Shown here piece by piece: positions 19,481 through 28,881 of a stretch of 64,000 nucleotides of DNA. Every line of letters starts with the position of its first letter. The first letter of the stretch is position 1. The stretch spans positions 1,922,001 to 1,986,000 of the forward strand of contig NZ_CP115920.1 of NCBI RefSeq assembly GCF_040412085.2, in the 5' to 3' direction. The position numbers and the translations under genes are program-made. This DNA comes from Vibrio sp. CB1-14. Lineage in GTDB: Bacteria > Pseudomonadota > Gammaproteobacteria > Enterobacterales > Vibrionaceae. The notes beneath the pieces were generated by a model. That model was not told where the DNA came from. It saw nothing but the letters and a program-made list of their open reading frames with translations, and did no database searches.

Positions 19481-20827
19481 GTGAGTAAAAGTAACATCGA
19501 GCATCACATTAGAAATGCCTTGATTCAAAATACGGATAAATCCGAGTCTGATTATGTTGAAGCGGTTGAAATAAAGAGTGCGATGACAACCGTTCACAAA
19601 ACCCTTCTTTTGACTTTCTTTATCATTCTGATTCTACTTGGCATTGCTTCTCAAGCTCGTATCGATATTGTCGTTTCATCAAGGGGTGAGCTTTTGCTCG
19701 AATCAGATATAGAGAAAGTTCAGCATCTTGAAGGAGGAATTCTCGATTCAATGCTCGTGAAACCGGGGGACATTGTTTACGAAGGCCAGCCAATCGCTAG
19801 GCTTAGAGCCATCGAAAGAAACTCACAGCTTTCAACAATGAATGCGGAAATCGCTCAACTTGAACTCGATAGGCTTCGCTACTTAAGCTTAATCGCTCAA
19901 AAAGAACCTGACTACACGCCCTATTCCGATTTTCCCGATCTCGTGCGGGTGAATCAGGAGACATGGCTTAAAGAGAACGCTAAAAATGTCTCTGCGGAAG
20001 CATTGATCAAACATGATATCGAACACAAAGATCGCCTTATAGCGTCAATGAAGAAAAGACGTGTCAGCTCTCTTAACCAGCTTAAGTTAATCCGTAAACA
20101 GCTTGAAATTAAGCAAACTCTGTACAACGAAGAAATGGCCTCTTACGTAGACGTACTAAACATGCAGGTTCAAGAGTCCAATATGGTGAGAGAAATCGAA
20201 AACCTCGATGAATCTCTCATGAATGAAGATTTTCAGCTGCTAAGGTTAGAAAAACAGCTTAACGATCTGATTGTAAATAGGAACGCGGAGTATCAAGCAC
20301 AAATAATTCAAGCAAATAAAGATCTCGATATTAAACGAATACAGCAACCTCAGCATACGGATAAAGTCAATCGTCTCGTGGTTTATTCTCCCGTAGATGG
20401 TGTTGTTGATAAAGTGCATTTCAATTTTCGCTCTGCGGTGGTACCTCCGGGCGAAAGTATTGCCGATATTGCACCGTTAAATAATACCTTACACGGTGAA
20501 GCTAAGATCCCTCGTAAAGAGATGGGGTTTGTTGAAGTTGGACAGGAAGTAAAACTGAAGTTCGATACCTACAATTTTGCCAAGTACGGTTTTATGCCAG
20601 GCAAGATTTCCTCTATTAGTCGCTCTTCTTATGAGGAAGAAGAAACGGAGTACTATTTAGCAAAAATTACGATAGAGCATGATTTTCTTGAACGTTCTGG
20701 GACTAAGTACAGTCTCTCACCATTTATGGAGTTTACGGCAGATATAAAAACCGGCGATAGGCGAGTCATAGAGTACGCTGCAAAGCCAGTTATGTCGGCA
20801 ATAGAAGATGCATTTGACGAGCGTTAA
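19481..20827 (+). CDS. HlyD-family membrane fusion protein of a type I secretion system
   Basis: This is the periplasmic adaptor that links an inner-membrane ABC exporter to a TolC-like outer-membrane channel. The 448 residues start at a GTG preceded by GGAGG (19471-19475). A short cytoplasmic N-terminus is followed by one membrane segment at about residues 40-58. Next comes a lipoyl/barrel-sandwich half (about 66-110, with QHLEGGILDSMLVKPGD), a long charged coiled coil (about 130-300), the second lipoyl half (VVYSPVDGVVDKVHF) and a C-terminal beta domain. This order and length are typical of HlyD/LapC-type adaptors. It is the first gene of an operon running to 28244 and divergent from the giant adhesin, its probable cargo. 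Confidence 0.9.
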   Translation: MSKSNIEHHIRNALIQNTDKSESDYVEAVEIKSAMTTVHKTLLLTFFIILILLGIASQARIDIVVSSRGELLLESDIEKVQHLEGGILDSMLVKPGDIVYEGQPIARLRAIERNSQLSTMNAEIAQLELDRLRYLSLIAQKEPDYTPYSDFPDLVRVNQETWLKENAKNVSAEALIKHDIEHKDRLIASMKKRRVSSLNQLKLIRKQLEIKQTLYNEEMASYVDVLNMQVQESNMVREIENLDESLMNEDFQLLRLEKQLNDLIVNRNAEYQAQIIQANKDLDIKRIQQPQHTDKVNRLVVYSPVDGVVDKVHFNFRSAVVPPGESIADIAPLNNTLHGEAKIPRKEMGFVEVGQEVKLKFDTYNFAKYGFMPGKISSISRSSYEEEETEYYLAKITIEHDFLERSGTKYSLSPFMEFTADIKTGDRRVIEYAAKPVMSAIEDAFDER

Positions 20828-20830
20828 ACC

Positions 20831-23065
20831 ATGAAGCCGCGGTACAAAGTATACAGCTTCCCAGTGATCAAATTAGGCATAGTAGTTTTACTGTGCCTTT
20901 CGGCTATTGGTCTCTGGTTTGCGTATCAGTACTACACAGCCGCTCCCAAAGAAAGCACATTCACTACGCCATTAATTGCTCAAACCGAGAAGCTAAACAC
21001 AGCACTCGAATCCACTATCCTTACCCTAGATGTGTGCCTTCAAAATACTGAATGTGATGACGTTAGCCAACACGCTCAGTCATTAATGAATGAAATGACC
21101 GCCTTCAAAGCGTTGGCCGCATTGGACAAAAAACAAGTCAGTTTAGTCGGTGCTGTGGAATACAGTAACGTGCAGCTCGCGATCAATCGATATTTCGCCC
21201 AAGACTCTCCTAAGAGAGACCACTACCACCTGCTTCGGACAACCCTTAGCAACAATTACGTAGAGATCCGTAACCGGTTTGACGATCTGTTCTTTGTTGA
21301 ACACAAGAAAGTTGTTGAGGATATTCGATCTTCTGTGAACATTATTGTCGTTATTTTTCCGATGCTGGCTATTATTGCCATTGCTGTCGTTCTTGGAGGC
21401 TGGAATCGACTAAAGAAAACGGTTCGTGATCGCCGTTCTGTAAATCAGAGTTTTGAGTCTCTCGCTGAGCGCTTGGACGAACTAGACTCATCAAAAATTG
21501 AAAAGATCCTTAGCACTACAGAGATTGATCCCATTGAGCGTAGCATTTATTCCAAGTTGAGATTGCTGCATGAAAAGGTAGATAAGCAGCAACAAGATGC
21601 AGACTTGAATCAACAGCTCTACGGGCTAATTGGTTATGAAATTCGCGGAATAACCAACACCATCAAAGGCGGAATTCATTATCTTGTCCAAGATGCAGAT
21701 GAGAACACAGCAGTTCTCGCTCAGGACATAACTTCTGCTGCTAATACCCTTTCTGAACTTGCTGAAAACTACAATCGACTGCTCTCTCAAGGTCGCGACA
21801 AAAGCAGCAGCGCGTTTTCTTTCTTGGATGTGGTCTCTGAGCTGACTATCCACATGAAGTCTAAACTCCAGCGTGAAAACCTAACTCTTGAGTGTGCATT
21901 CATTGGTAGTGTGCCTGCTATGGTTTTGGGTCACCAAACTAGCCTGTTTTGGATGCTTTTCCTAAAGCTCTCCAATGCTCTACAAGTTCAAACCGATAGA
22001 AACGTGCTGTTTAAAGTAGAAACTGGTAGCGGTCTAGATGTCGATCGCTCAAGAGTTACGCTGTCACTTACCTTTCTCACCAACACGAATGTGAAGATGG
22101 CAAAGGTTGATTCACTGCACTGGTCTGAGCGTGCAGATTCAATGGGAAGTAATGACGAATGGACAAAATCAATCCTTGGCAATATTGGTCACTTTAATTC
22201 TACATGGTTCGAATCTGGTAAGCAGCGACGTTTCCAAGTAGAAGTTGATCTTGAAGCTCAGAGCTACTTCGCACCAAATTCAAGTACGTTAGAAGGTAAG
22301 AATCTTATCGTTTGTAGCTCTGGTATGTTATCGCTGGAGATATTAACCAATGTGCTGACAATGAATGGTGCCAAGTTTACCGTCTGCGAAGATCCTAATG
22401 AGCTTTTCCGACTTAACTCTTCTGAAAACAAAGTCGATGGCGTCATCATCACCGATGCTATAGAAGGTATCCAAATCGCTCCTTTCAGTAAAACGTTGAG
22501 TAAGCGATTAAAACCTACCGGAACTAAGCTGTTTTTAATGTCGAGCACCTCCGAACTGGCTCAAATTACTCATGAGTTCGTCGACAAGGTCTTTTTCAGC
22601 CCTATCTTGCCACATGAGTTTATTCCTCACTTACGCGAAGCATTGGAAGCTGAGTCCGTTGAAGAGACCTTAGAAAACAGCTCATTCTTAATTGTTGAAG
22701 ATGACAAGGTACAGCAGTTCCTACTCAAGCGTATTTTGATGAAACAAGAATATAACGCCGATACCGTGGGTGATGGCTCAGAAGCGGTCGAATGGGTTAA
22801 GAAACAGCGCGCTGACATCATCTTTATGGACTGTATTATGCCGGGCATGGGTGGCATACAGGCAACTCGCCTGATACGTGAACACGAAAAAGAAAACGAT
22901 ATTTCCATTCCTTCTACGATCATCGGAGCAACTGCATTGACCAGCGTTGCGGAACATAAAGCATGTATCGAAGCCGGTATGGATTACGTCATTAGCAAGC
23001 CTTACAAAAGCGATGAAATTCTCAAGGTGATCAAAAAATATGTGGCCTATCAGAAGATTAGTTAG
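20831..23065 (+). CDS. Membrane-anchored hybrid sensor with a degenerate histidine-kinase core and an intact C-terminal receiver
   Basis: The 744 residues start 3 bases after the HlyD gene. Membrane segments lie at about residues 13-34 and 169-190 and bracket a ~135-residue periplasmic sensor region. The dimerisation helix at about 262-285 looks like a histidine-kinase H-box, but the expected phospho-acceptor His is Tyr269 (GYEIRG where SHEIRT is usual). The following ATPase-like region keeps an Asn (382, LSNAL) but shows no recognisable D-x-G-x-G nucleotide-binding boxes. Residues about 490-605 look like a receiver fold without a phosphorylatable Asp. Residues about 617-740 are a good receiver: acidic E623/D624/D625, Asp667 in FMDCIMPGMGG, Thr701 and Lys723. 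The protein may sense a periplasmic state or assemble with a separate kinase. It is unlikely to autophosphorylate as written. Confidence 0.8.
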   Translation: MKPRYKVYSFPVIKLGIVVLLCLSAIGLWFAYQYYTAAPKESTFTTPLIAQTEKLNTALESTILTLDVCLQNTECDDVSQHAQSLMNEMTAFKALAALDKKQVSLVGAVEYSNVQLAINRYFAQDSPKRDHYHLLRTTLSNNYVEIRNRFDDLFFVEHKKVVEDIRSSVNIIVVIFPMLAIIAIAVVLGGWNRLKKTVRDRRSVNQSFESLAERLDELDSSKIEKILSTTEIDPIERSIYSKLRLLHEKVDKQQQDADLNQQLYGLIGYEIRGITNTIKGGIHYLVQDADENTAVLAQDITSAANTLSELAENYNRLLSQGRDKSSSAFSFLDVVSELTIHMKSKLQRENLTLECAFIGSVPAMVLGHQTSLFWMLFLKLSNALQVQTDRNVLFKVETGSGLDVDRSRVTLSLTFLTNTNVKMAKVDSLHWSERADSMGSNDEWTKSILGNIGHFNSTWFESGKQRRFQVEVDLEAQSYFAPNSSTLEGKNLIVCSSGMLSLEILTNVLTMNGAKFTVCEDPNELFRLNSSENKVDGVIITDAIEGIQIAPFSKTLSKRLKPTGTKLFLMSSTSELAQITHEFVDKVFFSPILPHEFIPHLREALEAESVEETLENSSFLIVEDDKVQQFLLKRILMKQEYNADTVGDGSEAVEWVKKQRADIIFMDCIMPGMGGIQATRLIREHEKENDISIPSTIIGATALTSVAEHKACIEAGMDYVISKPYKSDEILKVIKKYVAYQKIS

Positions 23066-24419
23066 TTGTGCTTTTATCGTTGTTAGCTTTCCTTCTCAAG
23101 CATTAACCTTGCTGGAGGCGGTACAGATCGGTTTGAACAACAATGTGTCGCTTATTGCGAGTCGAAAAGGTGTTGAAGAGAACGCCTACAACATTGATGT
23201 CAGCCGTTCAAAATTTCTCCCTACCGTTTCAGCCAATGCGACAAGCACCTGGAGTGGTAACCGTACCGTTCTTAGTCACACCGATGACACGACTAATAGC
23301 TACAATGACCACGGTTATAGCGTTTCACTGAGTCAAAGTTTGTTTAATCTTGCGGATATCTACAAGTACGGCACGGCGAAACTGGACTTCAACATTGAAG
23401 AGATTAAAAACGAGAATAAAACTCAAGAGATCATTCAAGAGATTGCCGTTCAGTACTTTGAGTATTTAAAAAACGGCGCTCAAACTCGTGCCACTAAAGC
23501 AGAGCTAGACTCGTCACTCGCTAGACTCAAACAAATGCAACGTAATGTGGAGCTTGGCAATGTTGCTGCGAGTGAGCTTTATGAAGTGGTGGCGCAAAAA
23601 GAAGGGATTGCCAATCGATTGAGAACCCTTGGTAAAGACAAGGATGTAATTCTCAATACACTAGAGTTACTCACACAATATCCTGTCATTCCAACCCAAG
23701 ATCTAGAGCGTAGCCTCATATTGTCAGAAATTACATTTGAACGCAGTGGTGATTTACTAGAGCAAGCGATGCAGTACAATAACGACATCATTGTCTCTGA
23801 GAAAACATTAGATCGAAGCTTCAGAACACTGAAAGAAACGGGTTCTAACTTTGCGCCAAGCCTGTCTGCGAGCGCCAGTTATCGTCATGACGACAGCAAC
23901 AACTTTGATCCGATTACCACACCCGGTGCGACTGGGATTAGCGACTCTAAGTCTCTTGGGCTTACGCTGACCGTACCAATCACGACTGGTGGCTCTGATT
24001 ACTATGCTTATAAGAAAAATGAAAAAACGATAGAGCGCAATGAGCTACTGCTTCTTGATACGCGTAACACGGTCAAAAATGACTTAGAAACCTCCATTCT
24101 TAACATCAACGATTTCTCTCAATCGATTTTCACCTTCGAAAATATTATTCGTGCTAATTATTCTTCCTACAATGGAATTAAGAGGGCTTACGATCTGGGC
24201 ACGCGCACCCTCACCGACTTACTTGCCGCAGAGAGCAAGTTGTTTAGTGCCATTCGAGATTATGAAAGCGCAAAATACAATTATGTTATTGAATCGATTC
24301 GGCTTGATAAAACGGTGGGGAATTTATCACCGCTGAGCATAGAAAAAATCATGGCTTTAATGGTCAATGAATCGAGCATTCGCGATATGGACGTGATACC
24401 CGAGCATCTAAAAAACTAA
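23040..24419 (+). CDS. TolC-family outer-membrane efflux protein of the type I secretion system
   Basis: This is the outer-membrane channel component, 459 residues with a likely signal peptide (cleavage after about residue 22, FPSQA). The mature start LTLLEAVQIGLNNN is the typical first helix of TolC/AggA proteins. The remainder alternates long amphipathic helices and beta-strand pairs in two repeats (second repeat from about residue 235), as in the TolC fold. The ATG at 23040 lies 26 bases inside the preceding sensor gene and follows an AAGGTG ribosome site, which suggests translational coupling. Together with the HlyD and ABC genes it gives this locus its own dedicated exit channel. Confidence 0.88.
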   Translation: MWPIRRLVSCAFIVVSFPSQALTLLEAVQIGLNNNVSLIASRKGVEENAYNIDVSRSKFLPTVSANATSTWSGNRTVLSHTDDTTNSYNDHGYSVSLSQSLFNLADIYKYGTAKLDFNIEEIKNENKTQEIIQEIAVQYFEYLKNGAQTRATKAELDSSLARLKQMQRNVELGNVAASELYEVVAQKEGIANRLRTLGKDKDVILNTLELLTQYPVIPTQDLERSLILSEITFERSGDLLEQAMQYNNDIIVSEKTLDRSFRTLKETGSNFAPSLSASASYRHDDSNNFDPITTPGATGISDSKSLGLTLTVPITTGGSDYYAYKKNEKTIERNELLLLDTRNTVKNDLETSILNINDFSQSIFTFENIIRANYSSYNGIKRAYDLGTRTLTDLLAAESKLFSAIRDYESAKYNYVIESIRLDKTVGNLSPLSIEKIMALMVNESSIRDMDVIPEHLKN

Positions 24420-24468
24420 AATTTAAAAGCATTTTTCTTTTAACAGCGAGTAGCAATAGGACAGGTCG

Positions 24469-26103
24469 ATGAGTAGTGAGCATTTCTCCCAACGAATCAC
24501 TTTTGCCGATAAGGTGTATCTCACCTTTTCGACCGTCATGTCGACTCTGTTTGCTTTGGTCTTACCCTTTTCTATCTTGATCATCTTTGACCGTGTTTTA
24601 CCCAACCAAGCCAAAGATACCCTCTCCTTACTATTCGCGATCATTCTTGTTGCTATCTATCTGGACTACTTACTCAAGAAACAAGAAGAAGTGATCACGT
24701 CGACACTGATGAAGGACTTTGAAAGCGATTTGACCAACCGTGTGTTTAAGTCTGTGTGTTTGGCTGAAATAAACAGGTTTAATCAACTCGAGCCAGGTCA
24801 GTACTTAGAGCGTATTTCTACTATTCCAGAGATTAAAAGCTTCTTCGGTGGGGAAACCGTACGAGCTGCCATCAACGCGGTAGTTAGTGTTATAACCATC
24901 ATCATTATTGGCCTTATCAATGTTGGTGCGGGTCTAACGTTGGTCGTGGCTTCAATCATTCTCTATGTCGCCGCGCTGCGTATTTCCAATCGAAAGATTG
25001 TGACGCTTGAAGAGAAATCTGAAATTGAAGGTCTTACCAACTCCAAAATCATAGAGATTGTTTCAAGTCCTCTAGACAATAAAAGCCGCACTATGGAGTA
25101 CCGTTTAGAGAGCCTAATGACCGATATGGTCAAAGAGCGAGAGAGTAAAAATATTGAGTACGAAAATTTAGAGTCTCAGTTTAACTTGGTACTTGCGCTG
25201 ATTCAGCAACTGTCTATAGCTTGCGTTGTGGTACTGCTCGCGATGTCAGTGATTAACCTGGCAGCAAGTCAGGGTGTAATGGCGGCCATTATCATGCTAA
25301 CCAACCGATACTTTGCTCCTTATCAACAAGTTATGCGTACGATTGGCCGCTGGAAGCTTAATAAACTGCACATAGAGAAAGTGTCTGAGTTATTGGAGTT
25401 GGAATACAAACAGCAACGAGATATAGCGCAAGTTGATAGTCAGGATGAGTTACTCCCCGCTCCAGTTGATCAAAATATTGGCAATCTCATAGAGGTGAAA
25501 CTCTCTACAGGACAGCGAATCGAGTTCACACTAGGTAGACCAACGGTTATTCGAGGGCTCTCTGGCAGTGGCAAGAGTCACATTACTCGCTGTCTCACAC
25601 GAGATGTTGAATGTGAAAAATCAGAAATCTACATTAATCACAAGCCTCTTCATGATATTCACTATCATACTTGGCGTGAAGCAGTCCATAGAGTAGATGG
25701 AAACAGTACCTTTGTTGAAGGAACCATCATCGATAACCTGACGTGTTTCAGGCCGATCTTAAACAGTGCTGCGTTTACCATTTGTAAGAACCTTGGCATC
25801 AAACATGAAATCGATGCGCTTACCGATGGTTTCTACACTCAACTTACCGGAAACAAAAACGCACCTGTTTCGAGGCAGGTTCAGTACGCTCTCTTAATAG
25901 TGCGGGCGATGCTAAGCCAAAAAAAATTACTTGTGCTGGATGATATCGACGCAGTTTTTGACACCGCTTTTGGCGAACGAGTGGTTTCAACACTAATACC
26001 CAAAGCAAACCAACAGTTCCTAATTATTGTAAGTAACAAACTCGACAGCAGAAAGTATGGCCTCAAGTCGATTCGATTAACCGGTGAAGAGGTAGCAGCA
26101 TGA
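24469..26103 (+). CDS. ABC half-transporter (T1SS type) with a degenerate nucleotide-binding domain
   Basis: The 544-residue protein has no C39-like N-terminal domain. A membrane domain of about five or six helices (about 20-280) is followed by an ATPase domain. Walker A is good (GLSGSGKS, 363-370). The signature region (APVSRQVQYA, 465-474) does not fit LSGGQ. Walker B is LLVLDD (487-492), so the usual catalytic Glu is Asp492. The switch His is replaced (VSNKL, Asn523). It probably binds ATP but hydrolyses it poorly at its own site. It overlaps the next ABC gene by 4 bases, so the two are likely made together and form a heterodimer, as described for RtxB/RtxE of MARTX secretion. Confidence 0.8.
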   Translation: MSSEHFSQRITFADKVYLTFSTVMSTLFALVLPFSILIIFDRVLPNQAKDTLSLLFAIILVAIYLDYLLKKQEEVITSTLMKDFESDLTNRVFKSVCLAEINRFNQLEPGQYLERISTIPEIKSFFGGETVRAAINAVVSVITIIIIGLINVGAGLTLVVASIILYVAALRISNRKIVTLEEKSEIEGLTNSKIIEIVSSPLDNKSRTMEYRLESLMTDMVKERESKNIEYENLESQFNLVLALIQQLSIACVVVLLAMSVINLAASQGVMAAIIMLTNRYFAPYQQVMRTIGRWKLNKLHIEKVSELLELEYKQQRDIAQVDSQDELLPAPVDQNIGNLIEVKLSTGQRIEFTLGRPTVIRGLSGSGKSHITRCLTRDVECEKSEIYINHKPLHDIHYHTWREAVHRVDGNSTFVEGTIIDNLTCFRPILNSAAFTICKNLGIKHEIDALTDGFYTQLTGNKNAPVSRQVQYALLIVRAMLSQKKLLVLDDIDAVFDTAFGERVVSTLIPKANQQFLIIVSNKLDSRKYGLKSIRLTGEEVAA

Positions 26104-28244
26104 GTATTCTTGTCGACTTCAACAACATCGGGCAACGACTCTCCGATTTTGAGTCAGACCAGTTTCAGGAGCGCTACCAAGGCTCCCCTTTACTTAGGGG
26201 GCTGGCCTATACGCTTATCGCTATGGAATGGGAAGGTACGCCCGAACTCTTATCTGATGCGTTTATGCCTGGGGAGTCAGATTCAGACGGTTTTGAGGCG
26301 ACGTTAACACGACTCGGCTATCAATGCCGCACCACTAAATATGAAAAAGCCGAGCTTGCCCAAACGCAGGGGTTACATTTACCCTGCTTTATCGAGCTAG
26401 ATAAGCTTGAAGCGATACTTCTTTCTGTGCGCGATGGCGTTGCTACGCTGTTTGATTACAAGAACAATAATAGCGTTACGGTGACATTGGTTGATGCAAC
26501 ATACTCAATTACCGTTATCTCTGAGTATTCTAAGCTGTTCCGAGAGCCGCCACCTGAGTCACAAGATAAGTCCAACTGGATCAAGTATGCGTTCTATCGC
26601 TATAACGATGAGTTTAAAAGTCTGATCTTCCTTTCTCTGGTTATCAATATTTTCGGTGCTTTGCAGCCATTCTTTATCATGAGCGTGTATAACTTCGCGC
26701 TCGCTTCTAGTTCTGTTTCTACATTGTATTGGCTGACCCTGTTTGCTGTCTTCCTAGGTTTTGCTGAATATGCCGTAAAAAAAGTTAGGATGAACATTCT
26801 CGCCACCTCAGGACAAGATTTGGCGGTTCACATCTCCCGCAATGTGATCGCAAAATTATTATGGCTTCCCTACTCTATGACCTCTTCTGCCGGTGTTTCG
26901 TCTCAGTTGGCGCGCTTAAAAGATATCGATCAGTTCAGAAAGCTCGTCACCGCTGAAGCGACACTGAGTTACTTCGATATGCCGTTTATCGTAATTTTCA
27001 TTTTAGCGGTGACCATTCTCTCTGGATACGCTGCACTTACGGTCTTAGCGGGCATATTCCTAATGATCGTGTTCTGTATCTATTCGCGTTATATCTATTC
27101 TCAAGCGACGGCCAACAGCTCTAGAGCAAACGCGATGGTCTCTTATCAATGGAACGAACTACTTCGCGGTATTAATACAATACAGGGACTTCCTCTTCTT
27201 CGTGTTATTCAGTCTCGATTCAATGCATCCCACGAACAGAGTTCAAATGACGCTGCGCACGTTGCAATGACTAACAGTAAAATTCAAGCGATTGGTGGCG
27301 GCCTAATTCAGGCGATTGGTACGGCCTCGATTGTTACCGCCGTTATTACTGTGATGGATGGCAACTCTGATGCCGGCGCTATGTTAGCGACGGTCATTTT
27401 GGTTTGGAAAGCACTCGGTCCGATCATGGGCATATATAACTCCATTACCAAGTTTCAAACCATCAAATCTTCAGCAGCTCAGATCAATGCACTCATGTCG
27501 CTTAACGACGACAAAACGTCGCTTGAGAAAAGTCCGCCTATTCGTAAGTTCGTCGGTGAAGTGGTGGGTAGCGGCATCACACATCGATATCAAGGTGCGC
27601 AAACTGGGTTAACTAACTTAGGGTTTAAGCTCATGCCCGGGAGTAAAACCGCCATTTCTGGTCCTGCGGGTAGCGGTAAAACAACGCTGCTGATGATCAT
27701 TGCTGGCCTAGAAGAGCGTTATCAAGGTGCGGTTTATATCGATGGTTACAATATCAAACAGTTCAACAACTATCGCTACAGAAAGGCGATTAATTTCATT
27801 CCGTTTGATATGCACCTTTTTGAGGGGTCTATTCGATCGAACTATGTTCTGCACAACGGAGTGATCTCGGAATCGCAAATGAACTACACCTTTAACCTTC
27901 TCGCGCTTTCTAAATGGTTTTGTGATGGGCTGGATACTCACTTAAATACCGATGTACTTAAGAATCTCCCCAGTGGCGTCATTCAAAAGCTGAAAATAGC
28001 GATCGGTCTTGGCGACATGTCGCAGAACCTGTTCATTATTGATGAGCCTTTTGTCGGATGTGAGGCAGAGCACGCTGGGTATTTAAATCAACTCTTCACC
28101 GGAGCGTTAAAAGATAAGACCGTGGTGTACACAACGATGGATCCTGCGCTCATCACCAGCTCCACTCATTGCTTATTGTTAGAGCCTGATGGCAACCAGA
28201 AGTACTTTGGTCTGCCGGATAAAGTAATGAACGCTATGGGGTGA
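26100..28244 (+). CDS. ABC half-transporter with N-terminal C39-like domain (T1SS, HlyB/LapB type)
   Basis: The 714 residues show the classic T1SS order: an N-terminal C39 peptidase-like domain (about 1-150), a membrane domain (about 175-430) and an ATPase domain. The N-terminal domain has no Cys at the expected catalytic place, so it is probably the non-cleaving substrate-docking form (CLD) seen in RTX exporters. Walker A is GPAGSGKT (about 520). The signature is altered (NLPSGVIQKL, about 622), Walker B keeps Asp-Glu (LFIIDEP, about 644), and the switch His is absent (VVYTTMDPA). This subunit has the catalytic Glu that its partner lacks. It is the last gene of the operon and converges with a minus-strand gene only 21 bases away, with no clear terminator. 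Confidence 0.85.
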   Translation: MSILVDFNNIGQRLSDFESDQFQERYQGSPLLRGLAYTLIAMEWEGTPELLSDAFMPGESDSDGFEATLTRLGYQCRTTKYEKAELAQTQGLHLPCFIELDKLEAILLSVRDGVATLFDYKNNNSVTVTLVDATYSITVISEYSKLFREPPPESQDKSNWIKYAFYRYNDEFKSLIFLSLVINIFGALQPFFIMSVYNFALASSSVSTLYWLTLFAVFLGFAEYAVKKVRMNILATSGQDLAVHISRNVIAKLLWLPYSMTSSAGVSSQLARLKDIDQFRKLVTAEATLSYFDMPFIVIFILAVTILSGYAALTVLAGIFLMIVFCIYSRYIYSQATANSSRANAMVSYQWNELLRGINTIQGLPLLRVIQSRFNASHEQSSNDAAHVAMTNSKIQAIGGGLIQAIGTASIVTAVITVMDGNSDAGAMLATVILVWKALGPIMGIYNSITKFQTIKSSAAQINALMSLNDDKTSLEKSPPIRKFVGEVVGSGITHRYQGAQTGLTNLGFKLMPGSKTAISGPAGSGKTTLLMIIAGLEERYQGAVYIDGYNIKQFNNYRYRKAINFIPFDMHLFEGSIRSNYVLHNGVISESQMNYTFNLLALSKWFCDGLDTHLNTDVLKNLPSGVIQKLKIAIGLGDMSQNLFIIDEPFVGCEAEHAGYLNQLFTGALKDKTVVYTTMDPALITSSTHCLLLEPDGNQKYFGLPDKVMNAMG

Positions 28245-28265
28245 TGCTGTAAGCACTTTTCGAAA

Positions 28266-28622
28266 CTAGCGAATAACGACTTGTCTTGATTCACCAGATG
28301 ACGAAGTTACTGTGATAGTAACCGGCGCCTCAACACCTTCAAGTGTTGATTGTTTGACCGATTTCATTAACACATCATCCATATTTAGAACTTTAAATGT
28401 TAAAAGTTCTGATTTTGTGACGTTCAGCACCTTTGTCGAAGAATGATACAAAAATGTGATGTTTTCCTCTCCCACTTTCAGCTCGCACTGTTCGTTAACT
28501 GAACAATCTACCGTATTGGTCACATCGTGCGTCATCGTACGGTAACTAAATGCGGCAATGAGCACCAACATCATGATGATTATTTGTACAAACCTTGCTT
28601 TTGTTAGCTTCTGTGCTGCCAT
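28266..28622 (-). CDS. Small single-pass membrane protein of unknown function
   Basis: I do not recognise this protein (118 residues from the ATG at 28622). That ATG follows GGAGAA at a usable distance, which is better than the upstream TTG at 28646. A membrane segment at about residues 11-30 (VQIIIMMLVLIAAF) is preceded by basic residues, so the remaining ~85 residues should lie in the periplasm. These include a Cys pair (VDCSVNEQCELKV) that could form a disulphide. It lies between the secretion operon and the divergent cbb3 oxidase operon and may be transcribed from the same control region as ccoN. Confidence 0.7.
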   Translation of the reverse strand: MAAQKLTKARFVQIIIMMLVLIAAFSYRTMTHDVTNTVDCSVNEQCELKVGEENITFLYHSSTKVLNVTKSELLTFKVLNMDDVLMKSVKQSTLEGVEAPVTITVTSSSGESRQVVIR

Positions 28623-28881
28623 TGTGACGAGTTCTCCGTGTAACAAACTTCAAAGTTTTGAAATAAATGGTCATAAACCAGACCAAGTGTAAGGTTACTA
28701 CCCTGTTCTTGATTTGTTAATTGAAGTATTATTGTCGCTTGAAAATGCTACTTTTTGTTAAATCCGGCAAGAGAAGTAACGTTCTGATTCAACGTTAGTT
28801 CTTTTGATGGGTTGGGTAGCATTACGACATGTGTCGTGTTGGAAGTAAAGTGTAGTTAATTAGAAAATTGGAAGCATGTTA
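28623..28881. promoter_or_regulatory. Divergent control region upstream of ccoN, with a 14-bp perfect palindrome
   Basis: The gap separates the small membrane protein gene (minus) from ccoN (plus). A perfect palindrome, ACGACATGTGTCGT, lies at 28824-28837, about 45 bases before the ccoN start, and could be an operator. An AACGTT word occurs twice nearby (about 28777-28796). I looked for an FNR box (TTGATnnnnATCAA) and found no good match here. A TTGAT half near 28709 has no proper partner. Promoter elements cannot be fixed by eye. Confidence 0.4.

Noticed and set aside
28700..28720. Possible FNR box TTGATTTGTTAATTGAA before ccoN
   Set aside because: The second half is TTGAA in direct rather than inverted orientation and the spacing is wrong, so it does not form a TTGATnnnnATCAA palindrome.
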